From contig JADJMO010000009.1 in assembly GCA_016709545.1 (NCBI GenBank), positions 1 to 64,000 on the forward strand: DNA of 64,000 nucleotides. The letters run 5' to 3'. The notes under the pieces are model-generated. The model was given only the letters and a program-made list of their open reading frames with translations, was not told the DNA's origin and ran no database searches. Made by a program: the position numbers and the translations under genes. Shown one piece after another: positions 1 through 8,330 of this stretch; positions within the stretch are counted from its first letter, which is position 1; each line of letters begins with the position of its first letter. Origin of the DNA: Myxococcales bacterium. GTDB lineage: Bacteria > Myxococcota_A > Polyangia > Polyangiales > JADJMO01.

Positions 1-1
1 G

Positions 2-679
2 CCGCCCTACGAGCCCGCGAGCAAGACGTCGCGCCTCTGCCTCAGCGTGGATCGCTCTGACGGCTCGTATCGCGCCGAGCCATCGACCAGCACGGGGACA
101 CGCGTCCGCCCGACGCCGGCCGTGCTCGCGGCGAAGTCCGGCAAGCTGGCCTATTCGCTGGTTGGCGGACTGCGAACACCCTACGGCGCACGGCAGACGC
201 TGACCGACCTCACCACCGGCACCTCGAAGACAGCGAACCTCGACTACGACGAGCACATCGCCTTCGACGGGTTCATCGGCAATGCAGTGGTGCTCCGGAC
301 CTGGCTGGACGAGGGTCCCGGGTGTGGGCGGTGGCTGCTCGACCCCACGAAGACCTGGCCTCTCGTGACGTCTTTCGGCGTCGACCTCGGCAACTGCCAG
401 GGCCACCCGACCCTCCTTCTCGAGGCGACGAAGGGGCGGACGGCGTTCGTCAGTGGCGACGGGACCTCGGTCACGTTCGTCGACGCGAGTCTGCTCGTGA
501 CCCGGGTGGAGATCGGCGGCGCGGTCACTCCAGTCGACGGCAACCTCGAGATCCTCGTCGGCGACGCAGGCCGTTGGCTCTTCGCGTTCGGCAGCGGACA
601 AGCGGCCGACGTGGTGGAGCTCGAGGTGGACGCGATGAAACTCGGCCGCTCGTTCTCGCCAGCGATCTGCCCGCCTTGA
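2..679 (+). CDS. Hypothetical protein, 5' end cut by window
   Basis: The reading frame is open from the first bases of the window, so the true start lies upstream; about 225 C-terminal residues are visible. The protein is rich in short beta-strand-like stretches and Gly/Asp turns, with a few cysteines (near GPGCGRW and LGNCQGH), as expected for a secreted beta-propeller-like protein, but I recognise no family. It ends with SPAICPP. It runs convergently towards the tyrosine phenol-lyase gene, with 45 nt between the two stop codons. Assignment as a real gene is by length, strand-consistent codon use and a lack of competing frames; function is unknown. Confidence 0.6.
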   Translation, partial: PPYEPASKTSRLCLSVDRSDGSYRAEPSTSTGTRVRPTPAVLAAKSGKLAYSLVGGLRTPYGARQTLTDLTTGTSKTANLDYDEHIAFDGFIGNAVVLRTWLDEGPGCGRWLLDPTKTWPLVTSFGVDLGNCQGHPTLLLEATKGRTAFVSGDGTSVTFVDASLLVTRVEIGGAVTPVDGNLEILVGDAGRWLFAFGSGQAADVVELEVDAMKLGRSFSPAICPP

Positions 680-680
680 T

Positions 681-708
681 CGAGGTGTGGGCTTCACTGC
701 GCACCTCG
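681..708. terminator. Possible bidirectional terminator hairpin
   Basis: CGAGGTG at 681-687 pairs with CACCTCG at 702-708 around a 14-nt loop. It sits between the convergent ends of the partial gene and the tyrosine phenol-lyase gene. No clear T-run follows on either strand, so this is a weak call based on position and symmetry. Confidence 0.3.
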
Positions 709-724
709 TTCCGCCGATGCGAGG

Positions 725-2122
725 TCAGAGGCGCTCGAAGCGGGCCTGGAAGAAGCGCAGGTGCTTGGGCTCGTAGACCATCTTGAGGCCACGGGCCTTC
801 TTGCGCTCGTCCCAGACCGCAGCGACCGACTCGGCCGTCACGTCCATGTGGGCCTGGGTGTAGACGCGCCGGGGGATGGTGAGGCGCACGAGCTCGAGCC
901 GCGGGTGGTGGTTCTCCCCGGTGAGCTTGTCGCGACCGGCCGAGACGATGCCGCGCTCCATGGAGCGCACGCCCGAGTCCTCGTAAAGGGCGGCGGCGAG
1001 CGCCTGCGCTGGGAACTGGTCCTGGGGGATATGCGGATAGAAGGCCTTCGCGTCGAGGTAGACGGCGTGCCCACCGATGGGGCGCACCACCGGGATGCCC
1101 CAGGTGTGGAGCTGCTCACCCAGGTACTGCACCTGCCCGATTCGGGCCTGCATGTGGTCGTCGGCGACCGACTCGACGATGCCGCGCGCCATGGCCTCCA
1201 TGTCGCGGCCGGCCATGCCGCCGTAGGTGTGCAGGCCCTCGAAGACGACGACCAGGTTGGACGCCTCCTCGTAGAGGGCGGGATCGTTCACGGCGAGCCA
1301 GCCGCCGATGTTGACGAGCGCGTCCTTCTTGCCGCTCATGGTGCAGCCGTCGGAGAGCGCGCAGAACTCGAGCAGGATCTCGGCCACCGACTTGCTTGCG
1401 TAGCCCTCTTCGCGCTGCTGGATGAACCAGGCGTTCTCCACCGCGCGCGTCGCGTCGAGGAAGATGCGAATGCCGTGTTGCTTCGTCAGCGCCCGCACGG
1501 CCCTCATGTTCTCCATCGAGATCGGCTGACCGCCGGCCATGTTGACGGTCGCGGCGACGCAGACGTAGGGGATCTTCTCGGCGCCGACGCGCTCGATGAG
1601 GGCCTCGAGCGCGCCGAGATCGACGTTGCCCTTGAACGGCAGCTCGATCGCAGGGTCATGGGCCTCGGGTACGACGACGTCGACGAACGTGCCGCCGGCC
1701 GCCTCTTGGTGGTGCCGCGTGGTCGTGAAGTACATGTTGCCGGGCACGTAGTCGCCGGGCTTGATGCAGATCTGCGAGAGGATGTTCTCGGCGCCGCGCC
1801 CCTGGTGGGTGGGGGTGATGTAGCGATAGCCGTAGTGCTTCTGGATCGCCGCCTCGAGGTTGTAGAAGTTCTTGCTACCGGCGTAGGCCTCGTCGCCGAG
1901 CATCATGCCTGCCCACTGCCAGTCGCTCATCGCGCTCGTGCCGGAGTCGGTCAGGAGATCGATGTAGACGTCCTCGCTGCGTAGCAAGAAGGTGTTGAAG
2001 CCGGCCTCCACGATCGCTCGCGTCCGCTGCTCGGCGGTGAGCATGTGGAGCGGCTCCACCATCTTCACCTTCCACGGTTCAGCCCAGGATCGCTTCTCGG
2101 GTCGCGGCGTGCGGATGGTCAT
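725..2122 (-). CDS. tpl: Tyrosine phenol-lyase (beta-tyrosinase)
   Basis: A 465-aa PLP-dependent beta-eliminating lyase that cleaves L-tyrosine to phenol, pyruvate and ammonia in the cytoplasm. The length matches the family (about 456 aa). Family landmarks are visible: LLTDSGTSAMSD near residue 57, GDEAYAGS (Tyr80, equivalent to the catalytic Tyr71), the PLP lysine in TMSGKKD (Lys266), and GVRSMERGIVSAGR with Arg390. That arginine is the residue (Arg381 in Citrobacter) that binds the tyrosine carboxylate region and distinguishes these enzymes from tryptophanase, which has VEIGS here. The C-terminus LRFFQARF also follows tyrosine phenol-lyases. The gene stands alone, with no amino-acid permease next to it. 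Tryptophanase is the main alternative but fits less well. Confidence 0.93.
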   Translation of the reverse strand: MTIRTPRPEKRSWAEPWKVKMVEPLHMLTAEQRTRAIVEAGFNTFLLRSEDVYIDLLTDSGTSAMSDWQWAGMMLGDEAYAGSKNFYNLEAAIQKHYGYRYITPTHQGRGAENILSQICIKPGDYVPGNMYFTTTRHHQEAAGGTFVDVVVPEAHDPAIELPFKGNVDLGALEALIERVGAEKIPYVCVAATVNMAGGQPISMENMRAVRALTKQHGIRIFLDATRAVENAWFIQQREEGYASKSVAEILLEFCALSDGCTMSGKKDALVNIGGWLAVNDPALYEEASNLVVVFEGLHTYGGMAGRDMEAMARGIVESVADDHMQARIGQVQYLGEQLHTWGIPVVRPIGGHAVYLDAKAFYPHIPQDQFPAQALAAALYEDSGVRSMERGIVSAGRDKLTGENHHPRLELVRLTIPRRVYTQAHMDVTAESVAAVWDERKKARGLKMVYEPKHLRFFQARFERL

Positions 2123-2307
2123 GGCCCCGCGTATTGCCTCAACTCACAGGCGCTTGGAATAGCCTCGTGCGTGCACAATCTGCGCGGGTGTCAGCGACCA
2201 CATTCGTGCGACCTTCATGACGCCGCGCCCCATCAATCGTCATGCACGTCCGAACCCTACGGTCGCGTACCCCAGCCGACCTCGCCACGAGGCCTGATAG
2301 CTGTGCA

Positions 2308-3558
2308 TCAGGGCGGGTTCATCTCTGCGCGCACTTCGGCCAGTCGTCGCTCGAGGAATCGGCGTTCGGTGTCGTTGCCGACCAGCTCGAGCGCCCGCCG
2401 GTAGCTCGATTCGGCGACGGAGAGCGACTTCAGCCTCCGGGCGAAGTCCGCGCGGGCGGCGTGGAGCAGGTGGTAGTCGTCGAGCGTGCCCTCCCTCGAA
2501 AGAGCGTCGACGATCGCGAGGCCCGCGCCCGGACCTTCGACCATCGCCACCGCCACCGCGCGGTTGAGCGCGACGACCGCCGACGGCTGCAGCTCTTCGA
2601 GTCGGCCGTACAGCCGGACGATTTCCTTCCAGTCCGTCTCCTCCTTGGTCTTCGCCCGCCCGTGCACAGCAGCGATCGCGGCCTGGAGCGTGAACGGTCC
2701 GACGTCGCCTTGCATCGCCTCGAAGGCGAGCGGGAGAGCTTCCTCGATGTGCGCGCGATTCCAGCGGCTTCGATCCTGTTCGTCGAGGACGACCACGTCG
2801 CCGGCGTCGTCGAGGCGGGCTTCGCGTCGCGCGTCGTGGAGCAGCAGGAGCGCGAGCAGCCCGGTCACCTCGGCCGGAGGCGCGCCACCGGTGAGGCCGT
2901 GAACGAGCCTCGCGAGACGAATCGCCTCCGCCGAGAGATCGGTGCGCACGAGCGAAACGCCGCGGGTCGCCGCGTAGCCTTCGGTGAAGACGAGATAGAT
3001 GACGGTGAGAACGGCGTGGAGCCGCTCGGGCATCTGGGCGGCCTCGGGCACCACGTAGGGGACCTTCGCGTCGGTGATCTTCCGCTTCGCCCGCACCAGA
3101 CGTTGCGCCATCGTCGCTGGCGGCACGAGGAACGCGCGCGCGATCTCGTCAGTCTCGAGCCCGAGCAGGGTGCGCAGCGTCAGCGCGACCTGCGCCTCGA
3201 GTGCGAGCGCAGGATGGCAGCAGGTGAAGACGAGACGCAGACGATCGTCAGGGATCTCCAGCGCTGGGGCGTCGACGTCGCCCTCCAGATCGGCGGCGTA
3301 GGTCTCGAGCTTGCCGGCCAGCACGCGCCTTCGTCGAAGGCGATCGATCGCCATGTTGCGGGCGGTCTGCACCAGCCACGCGCGCGGGTGTTCGGGCACG
3401 CCCTCCCGGCGAAAGCGGTCGACCGCGGCCTCGAAGGCCTCCTGCGTCACCTCCTCGGCGAGCGCGATGTCTCCGGTGAGGCGAATTCCATGGGCGAGGA
3501 CGCGGCCCCATTCGGCGCGATAGAGCGCCGAAATCGCTTGGTCGATGCCTTCGGTCAT
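2308..3558 (-). CDS. ECF42-group RNA polymerase sigma factor with TPR extension
   Basis: 416 aa from the ATG at 3558. Residues 1-80 carry sigma region 2 (LAEEVTQEAFEAAVDRF, then HPRAWLVQTARNMAIDRLRRRR) and residues about 110-165 region 4, with the helix-turn-helix in LETDEIARAFLVPPATMAQRL. The remaining 240 residues form a helical, TPR-like C-terminal domain, the hallmark of the ECF42 group. These factors are encoded beside DGPF (YCII-related) proteins, and one lies divergently here, 78 nt away. The frame stays open far upstream of this ATG, but the DGPF promoter and gene occupy that DNA, so the internal start is preferred. No anti-sigma factor is nearby, as usual for this group; the TPR domain is thought to control activity. 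Confidence 0.92.
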   Translation of the reverse strand: MTEGIDQAISALYRAEWGRVLAHGIRLTGDIALAEEVTQEAFEAAVDRFRREGVPEHPRAWLVQTARNMAIDRLRRRRVLAGKLETYAADLEGDVDAPALEIPDDRLRLVFTCCHPALALEAQVALTLRTLLGLETDEIARAFLVPPATMAQRLVRAKRKITDAKVPYVVPEAAQMPERLHAVLTVIYLVFTEGYAATRGVSLVRTDLSAEAIRLARLVHGLTGGAPPAEVTGLLALLLLHDARREARLDDAGDVVVLDEQDRSRWNRAHIEEALPLAFEAMQGDVGPFTLQAAIAAVHGRAKTKEETDWKEIVRLYGRLEELQPSAVVALNRAVAVAMVEGPGAGLAIVDALSREGTLDDYHLLHAARADFARRLKSLSVAESSYRRALELVGNDTERRFLERRLAEVRAEMNPP

Positions 3559-3586
3559 GACCGATCCTAAAATAGTGGTCCGTGGG

Positions 3587-3615
3587 TGTCGATCGGCGCC
3601 GGCGCCATTCGATTC
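3587..3615 (+). promoter_or_regulatory. Putative ECF42-dependent promoter of the DGPF gene
   Basis: TGTCGA at 3587-3592 and CGATTC at 3610-3615 are separated by 17 nt, which matches the -35/-10 pattern known for ECF42 target promoters (TGTCGA and CGA/T-C). It lies 21 nt upstream of the DGPF start codon and between the divergent sigma and DGPF genes, suggesting that the sigma factor activates its partner gene. The match is read directly; the consensus is from memory of the family. Confidence 0.6.
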
Positions 3616-3636
3616 AGGTACGGAGGTACGAGACCG

Positions 3637-4026
3637 ATGAAGTACATGTTGCTCACCTACCTGGACGAGAAGGCCTGGCTCGCGCTCCCCGCGGAGGAAC
3701 AGGAGCGGCAGATGAAGGCGTGCGGGCCGCACGTCGAGAAGCTCCTGCGCACGAGCAAGCTCCTCGCCGGCGGGCCGCTCCATCCGACCACCACCGCGAC
3801 GACGCTGCGCAATCGCGAGGGGAAGCGCATGATCACCGACGGTCCGTTCGCCGAGACGCGCGAGCAGCTCGGGGGCTACACCATCGTCGAGGCCGACGAT
3901 CTCGACGATGCGATCGCGATCGCCGCGGGATTTCTCGGTGAGAGCACCCTCGCGTCGATCGAGGTGCGACCGATTCTCACGTTCGACGGAACCCCGGCCG
4001 CGCCGCCGAGAGTGGGAAGCTCGTGA
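3637..4026 (+). CDS. DGPF-domain (YCII-related) protein, ECF42 partner
   Basis: 129 aa, starting MKYMLLTYLDEKAW and carrying the signature TDGPFAETREQLGGY at about residues 68-82, which defines the DGPF branch of the YCII superfamily (small ferredoxin-like alpha/beta proteins). The catalytic activity of DGPF proteins is not established. The ATG at 3637 is chosen because CGGAGGT lies 10 nt upstream and because the family begins at this methionine; longer in-frame starts overlap the promoter. The divergent sigma factor gene is the conserved neighbour of this family. Confidence 0.9.
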   Translation: MKYMLLTYLDEKAWLALPAEEQERQMKACGPHVEKLLRTSKLLAGGPLHPTTTATTLRNREGKRMITDGPFAETREQLGGYTIVEADDLDDAIAIAAGFLGESTLASIEVRPILTFDGTPAAPPRVGSS

Positions 4027-4103
4027 GGCCAAGTTAGCCTGATTGGCCCAGGGGCCCAGAGGGACCGCGTCGTCGACGCGCCTCGCGCCACACGGGGATC
4101 GTG

Positions 4104-4129
4104 CGCGTTCACGAGCGCTCGTGAACGCG
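4104..4129. repeat. 26-bp perfect palindrome, copy 1
   Basis: A perfect palindrome whose core is GTTCACGAGCGCTCGTGAAC, flanked by CGC/GCG. It lies 71 nt upstream of the yjdM start. A 24-of-26 match occurs at 10352-10377 within another symmetric cluster, so it is a repeated element, possibly a regulator binding site. Confidence 0.55.
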
Positions 4130-4200
4130 TCTTCCGGCGAGTGGTCGGCCTTCGCCGAGATACCGATGCCATGGCGGTGCCATCCGCACTATGACGGCGC

Positions 4201-4545
4201 ATGAGCAGCCTGCCTCCGTGCCCCAAGTGCCAGTCCGAGTACACCTACGAGGACCGCGGCCAGCTCGTCTGCCCCGACTGCGCCCACGAGTGGCAGGTGG
4301 CGGCGGAGGCCAGCGCGACGGGTGAAGCGGCCCGCGTCGTGCGCGACGCCAACGGCACCACGCTGCAGGACGGCGACAGCGTCATCATCCTCAAGGACCT
4401 CCCGGTCAAGGGCGCGCCGCGGCCGCTCAAGGCGGGCACCAAGGTCAAGAAGATCAAGCTCGTCGAAGGCGACCACGACATCGACTGCCGCATCGAGGGC
4501 TACGGCGCCATGCAGCTCAAGTCGCAGTTCGTCCGCAAGGCCTAG
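4201..4545 (+). CDS. yjdM: YjdM/PhnA family zinc-ribbon protein
   Basis: 114 aa matching the full-length YjdM (formerly PhnA) family. An N-terminal zinc ribbon has two Cys pairs, CPKC near residue 8 and CPDC near residue 24, followed by the conserved core DANGTTLQDGDSVIILKDLPVKG, GTKVKKIKLVEGDHDIDCRIEGYG and the C-terminus MQLKSQFVRKA. The family was once linked to phosphonoacetate hydrolysis, but that role is not supported for YjdM and its function remains unclear. Its stop overlaps the end of the convergent NADAR gene by 4 nt. A decayed second copy lies at 11641-11791, next to a second NADAR gene. Confidence 0.93.
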   Translation: MSSLPPCPKCQSEYTYEDRGQLVCPDCAHEWQVAAEASATGEAARVVRDANGTTLQDGDSVIILKDLPVKGAPRPLKAGTKVKKIKLVEGDHDIDCRIEGYGAMQLKSQFVRKA

Positions 4546-5105
4546 CGCCCTCGAAGCCTTGCCCGCGCTTCCATGAGGGCAAACCCCAGCAGATTCAGCC
4601 CTGGCCAGGCACTGGGGTTCTCGGCATCGGGATCGCCCGCCGCCATGCCGATGCCCCAGATCCGATCGGCGGGACTGGCTTCGACCAGCACCCTCTCCCC
4701 TGTCTCGAGCAGGAACGCGCGTAGCGTCGGGTGCTGTCCGAACTTGGCCACGTTCCCTGCAACGACGATGTCCCACCGCTGCCGCAGCCACACACCTTCC
4801 TCGAACCCCTCGACAGAGCGCCCCAGCTTCTTGGCTTCGCCGGGCGTCCTCGCCGCAACGATCTTCGCCAAGATCGCCTGATCGTCGAACAGGCGCGCCT
4901 TGCAGGCCATCATGTAGTGTTCGGCGGTTCGATAGCCGACGCCGTCGATCGTGAACGGATGGCCCTCCCACCATTGGCTGAAGCAGGATTTCGAGATCGA
5001 GCCGTCTCGCGCCGGCGTGTGGCCCCAGAAGAACAACCACTTCGGCGCCCAGCCGCGCGACAGTGCGAGACTCAGCTCCTCACGCGTGCGCGGCTCGTAG
5101 GTCAT
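4542..5105 (-). CDS. NADAR family protein, copy 1
   Basis: 187 aa with the NADAR (YbiA-like) fold: FSQWWEGHPFTIDGVGYRTAEHYMMACKARLF, a middle section that ends LRQRWDIVVAGNVAKF, and the C-terminal SPADRIWGIG. Family members are N-glycosidases: YbiA hydrolyses reactive riboflavin-pathway intermediates, and others remove ADP-ribose from modified guanine, opposing DarT-type toxins. The conserved Glu in TAEHYM and the tryptophan/Gly motif IWGIG are present, so an active enzyme is likely; the substrate cannot be told from sequence. The gene is convergent with yjdM (4-nt overlap) and has a close paralogue at 11788-12351. Confidence 0.88.
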   Translation of the reverse strand: MTYEPRTREELSLALSRGWAPKWLFFWGHTPARDGSISKSCFSQWWEGHPFTIDGVGYRTAEHYMMACKARLFDDQAILAKIVAARTPGEAKKLGRSVEGFEEGVWLRQRWDIVVAGNVAKFGQHPTLRAFLLETGERVLVEASPADRIWGIGMAAGDPDAENPSAWPGLNLLGFALMEARARLRGR

Positions 5106-5224
5106 CGTCCCAGCTTACCTGGCAGGCTTCGCTCGGCCGACCCAGCCGATCTCGCCGGCAAGAGCGAGACGAGACCGGGATCGAGGCGCGCCGTGAGCGG
5201 CCCCGAACGGTGCGCCCGTCGCTT

Positions 5225-5250
5225 CGCTCAGTGGCGCCCGCCGCTGAGCG
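5225..5250. promoter_or_regulatory. Strong inverted repeat in leader of 5276 gene
   Basis: CGCTCAGTGGCG (5225-5236) is complementary to CGCCGCTGAGCG (5239-5250) at all but one position, with a 2-nt spacer. It lies 25 nt upstream of the ATG at 5276, so it could be an operator or a leader hairpin that hinders translation. Only symmetry and position support it. Confidence 0.35.
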
Positions 5251-5275
5251 CCGATACGTTGGCCGCAAGGCAGGC

Positions 5276-5806
5276 ATGGGAACGACATACCGATTCCTGG
5301 CGACGGTCGAGGAGGCCTCGGTCGTTCTCGACTGGTTTCGGTCTTTGCCGGAGCAGGTGGTCGAAACGACGCGCGAAGGCGGCTCACTGTTCCATTTTGG
5401 TGGGTTCGGACCGCGCCACTCGGAGGCGAAGCAGTCGCCGCTCGTGAACGTGTTCCTGCCTGTCAAGAAGCGCGGTGTGTTGACCACGATCGGCGAAGTC
5501 CATTTCCTGGCGACGCCGATTTCTGCGTTCCCGGGGCTGAACAAGATCAACAAGGGGTTTCGTGCGTGGCTCGGAGACAAGCCATGCGTGTACTCACATC
5601 GGCCAGCGTTCGTCCATGAGTGGAGCTACTTCCTCGAGGGAAGCGCGAAGAACTGGGATCCTGACATCTTCGCTCTCCCTGACGGATTGGCGGCCTTGAA
5701 GCGCGGATGTTACTTCGTCGCAGAGTGTGACGACGATTTCGTGTTGGATGGCATTTGTCGATCGCTGGAGCTGCGAGGCGTCGAGGGCGTGCAGCGGCCG
5801 ACCTAG
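5276..5806 (+). CDS. Conserved-looking hypothetical protein
   Basis: 176 aa from MGTTYRFLATVEEASVVLDWF. It has no signal peptide or membrane segment and looks like a soluble alpha/beta protein with several aromatic residues (WSYFLEGSAKNWDPDIF, CYFVAECDDDFVLDG). I do not recognise the family; the style (VLDWFRSLPEQVVET, small acidic protein) would also fit an immunity-like or stress-related protein, but that is speculation. The ATG at 5276 is preferred over an in-frame upstream start because the DNA before it holds an inverted repeat and a run of Arg-rich, non-protein-like codons. Confidence 0.65.
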   Translation: MGTTYRFLATVEEASVVLDWFRSLPEQVVETTREGGSLFHFGGFGPRHSEAKQSPLVNVFLPVKKRGVLTTIGEVHFLATPISAFPGLNKINKGFRAWLGDKPCVYSHRPAFVHEWSYFLEGSAKNWDPDIFALPDGLAALKRGCYFVAECDDDFVLDGICRSLELRGVEGVQRPT

Positions 5807-5951
5807 GAGGGTAGGTAGAACCAGTGGGAGGTCGCGGGTGAAGCGGCCCGCGGACGTGATGAGCGTGATCGGCGCCAGGGACGTGAGGGGACAGGGCGGC
5901 TGGCCGAACCCGGCTGGCTGGGCTCCGCCACCGGGACGCCGACCGATCTCG

Positions 5952-7127
5952 TCACGGGGCGATGACGAAGCCCTTGCCGTTCCATTTCCAGAGCTCGCGC
6001 GTGGACTTCGTCCCGGACGTGTGGACGAGCGCGTAGGCGAGGAGCCCGCCCTTCGTGCCGCGCACCAGATCGATCGCCACCGTGTGGTCGGAGCAGTTGC
6101 CGGCGATGTCTGCGTCCGCCACGATCTGGGCACGGTTGGGGAACACCCGGTGGATCTTCAGATCCCGGTGGCAGCAGCACCCGCCCTCGCGGACGAGCAG
6201 GGGCGTGCCATCGTCGGCGACGTCCACGGACGAAGCGGGCAGGCGGTTGAGCGGGAAGAACGTGTCCTTCTTGCGCAGCAGCACCAGCGTCGCGCCGACG
6301 TCGCCGTCGTACGCCGACGCGAAGGTGACGGTGACGTCCTTCTGGCCGTCGCCATCGAGGTCGCGGTAGTCCGTCGACGGACGCAGGTGCGCCGACGCCT
6401 CCCTCCGCGCCTTCTCCACCTCCTTCTCGCCGGCGTCGGGATCGTCGGCCGTCTTGGCCTTGCCCGCCTCGACCGCGGCGACCGACGAGCGCTCGTCCCA
6501 CAGCTCGCGGGCGATCCACACCGCCTGCTTGATGCGGCGCTCGTCGTCGTCGCGCGCCTGCAGCACGACCGAGGTGGACGCGCACCGCTTGGCCGGGTCC
6601 TCCGTCGCCGTCGCGACGACCGTGAACGCCACCGCCTCGCCGCTCGCGAGGGCGACGCGGTAGGTGACCACCCCGGTCGCGGGATCGATCGTCGCGCCCT
6701 TGGGGAGGCCGAGCGCCGAGTACCGGAGCGAGAGCGCGGTGGTGGCCTTCTCGCGCGCCTCGTCCGCGTCCTCGCCCGCCGCCGGCGTCCCCGGGGCGTA
6801 GGCCGCGTGCCGGAGGATCAGCAGCGTGCCGGGCGCCGCCGTGTAGCCACCGGCGCTGCGCAGGTCCTGGAGCAGCGGGTGGACGGCATCGCCGTCCCAG
6901 CGCAGGTCGGGGTGCGCCGCGCACGTCGCGACCGGCGGCGTCGGCAGCGGCGCGGCGGAGGGAGCGGGCGGCGCGGCGGCGAGCGAGGAGGAAGACGCCG
7001 TGGCGGACGGAGCCGAGGACGCCGAGACGCTCGGCGTCGCCGAAGCCGCGAGCTCGGGCTTCGTCTCCGTGGGTGCCGTCCGACGGCAGCCGAGGAGCAC
7101 GACGAGGAACCACGCGTGCGGGCGCAT
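5952..7127 (-). CDS. Predicted lipoprotein with low-complexity linker and FG-GAP-like motif
   Basis: 391 aa. The ATG at 7127 gives a type II signal peptide, MRPHAWFLVVLLGC, with the lipid-modified Cys at residue 14. It is followed by an 80-residue Ala/Ser/Pro/Thr linker, then a globular part. A DLDGDGQKDVTV motif near residue 270 resembles the Asp-rich calcium loop of FG-GAP/dockerin-like repeats, and GGCCCHRD is a striking cysteine cluster near residue 323. Function is unknown. It faces the 5276 gene convergently, and an in-frame extension upstream of 7127 is rejected because it lacks a signal sequence. Confidence 0.75.
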   Translation of the reverse strand: MRPHAWFLVVLLGCRRTAPTETKPELAASATPSVSASSAPSATASSSSLAAAPPAPSAAPLPTPPVATCAAHPDLRWDGDAVHPLLQDLRSAGGYTAAPGTLLILRHAAYAPGTPAAGEDADEAREKATTALSLRYSALGLPKGATIDPATGVVTYRVALASGEAVAFTVVATATEDPAKRCASTSVVLQARDDDERRIKQAVWIARELWDERSSVAAVEAGKAKTADDPDAGEKEVEKARREASAHLRPSTDYRDLDGDGQKDVTVTFASAYDGDVGATLVLLRKKDTFFPLNRLPASSVDVADDGTPLLVREGGCCCHRDLKIHRVFPNRAQIVADADIAGNCSDHTVAIDLVRGTKGGLLAYALVHTSGTKSTRELWKWNGKGFVIAP

Positions 7128-7315
7128 GGGCGGAAGGTACCCACGATGGGGTCGGCGGGTGAAGCCACGCACGCGTCGGTGGCGCCCCGCCGCTGAGAGG
7201 TCCGCCCTCCGCAGCAGTGGTGGCGCAGCGCCGCTGCGTCCGCGGCTGGACGGCGTCGGTGGCCTCTGCTTCGCTGATTCGAGCCGCGCCGTCGGCATCG
7301 TGAAGGAGTCTCCTC

Positions 7316-8281
7316 ATGTCGCGATTGAAGACGGTCTGTGCGCTCGTCGTCGCCATCGCCGCGCCCGCCTGCGCGTCGAAGGCTCCTCCCGTCGCCCGGC
7401 CGCCGGTCCTGGCGCCCAGCGTGCAACCGGCCGCTTGGGAGAGCGCGCCCCTGCACGCGTCTGGGCCCATCAAGCTGCGCCGGCTCCACGAAGTCGGCGA
7501 TTCCGTTCGGGCCCACTTCAAGGGGCACGCGGTCACACTCGCGAAGCCGGGACAGGGGGTCACGGCCCCGGCTCCCGGGCCTGTGCCCATGGAATTCGGG
7601 GGCACGTGGGAGCAGCGCATCGTCGACGTCGCCACCGACGGGTCGTTCGTGGCGCTGGGTTGCATCGAAGGCGCTCACGTCAAAGGACCCGACGGGAAGG
7701 AGGCGATCGAGTTGCAGTGCGGCGTGAAGCCCGTTCGCGCGTCGGCCCGGAACGAGTGGCCGCGCACGGATCCACCCGTTCCGCCGGGCCCGTACGAGTC
7801 GTTGACGGTCGACCTGACTCCAGGGCTGGACCACTTCATCACCCCCATGCTCTATCCCGAGGCGCCGATCGCTTCGGGGGCGACCTGGACGCACTCCGAT
7901 CAGTGGGTGAAGGTGGAGGGGAAGAAGGCGCCGAACCACGCGCGTGTCGACGTGAAGTGGACCTTCCTCGGCGTCGAGAACAGTGGCGGAGCACTCTTCG
8001 CGCACCTCGCGTGCGACGGCACCTTCGAGTCGAGGGTGCACGTCCAGGACTCGAGCGGCGCCACGCTCGCGAAGGCCCGAGCCGGCGGCAGGATCCTGTG
8101 CGCGTACCGGCTGGCCCTGGCGGACGGCGTGAGCTCCGACTGGCGGGTGGACTTCGAGTCCGAGGGTGAGAGCACCGCGCGACGGGGCACGACCGAAGAG
8201 ACCTGGCACACGCGGACGAGCGGCCACTTCTCGGGCGGATACGCGCTCTCCCGCGCGGGGAAGGCCCCCGCGGGCACGTGA
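7316..8281 (+). CDS. Predicted lipoprotein, unknown function
   Basis: 321 aa. It begins MSRLKTVCALVVAIAAPACAS, a signal peptide with lipobox APAC, followed by a short Pro-rich linker. The mature part is rich in predicted beta strands (for example GTWEQRIVDVATDGSFVALGC and FESRVHVQDSSGATLAKARAGG). I recognise no family. It starts 188 nt from the divergent lipoprotein at 5952-7127 and could share an intergenic control region with it; AAGGAG lies just upstream of the ATG. Confidence 0.75.
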   Translation: MSRLKTVCALVVAIAAPACASKAPPVARPPVLAPSVQPAAWESAPLHASGPIKLRRLHEVGDSVRAHFKGHAVTLAKPGQGVTAPAPGPVPMEFGGTWEQRIVDVATDGSFVALGCIEGAHVKGPDGKEAIELQCGVKPVRASARNEWPRTDPPVPPGPYESLTVDLTPGLDHFITPMLYPEAPIASGATWTHSDQWVKVEGKKAPNHARVDVKWTFLGVENSGGALFAHLACDGTFESRVHVQDSSGATLAKARAGGRILCAYRLALADGVSSDWRVDFESEGESTARRGTTEETWHTRTSGHFSGGYALSRAGKAPAGT

Positions 8282-8330
8282 TGCCGCGCGCCCTGCGCCG
8301 CGATCGCGAAATCGACCGGGCCGCTCCTTC

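Noticed and set aside
725..2122. Tryptophanase
   Set aside because: The Arg in GVRSMERG and the C-terminal LRFFQARF match tyrosine phenol-lyase; tryptophanase has a VEIGS-type sequence at that site.
4201..4545. Phosphonoacetate hydrolase
   Set aside because: The old PhnA name is historical; this is the YjdM zinc-ribbon protein without the hydrolase fold.
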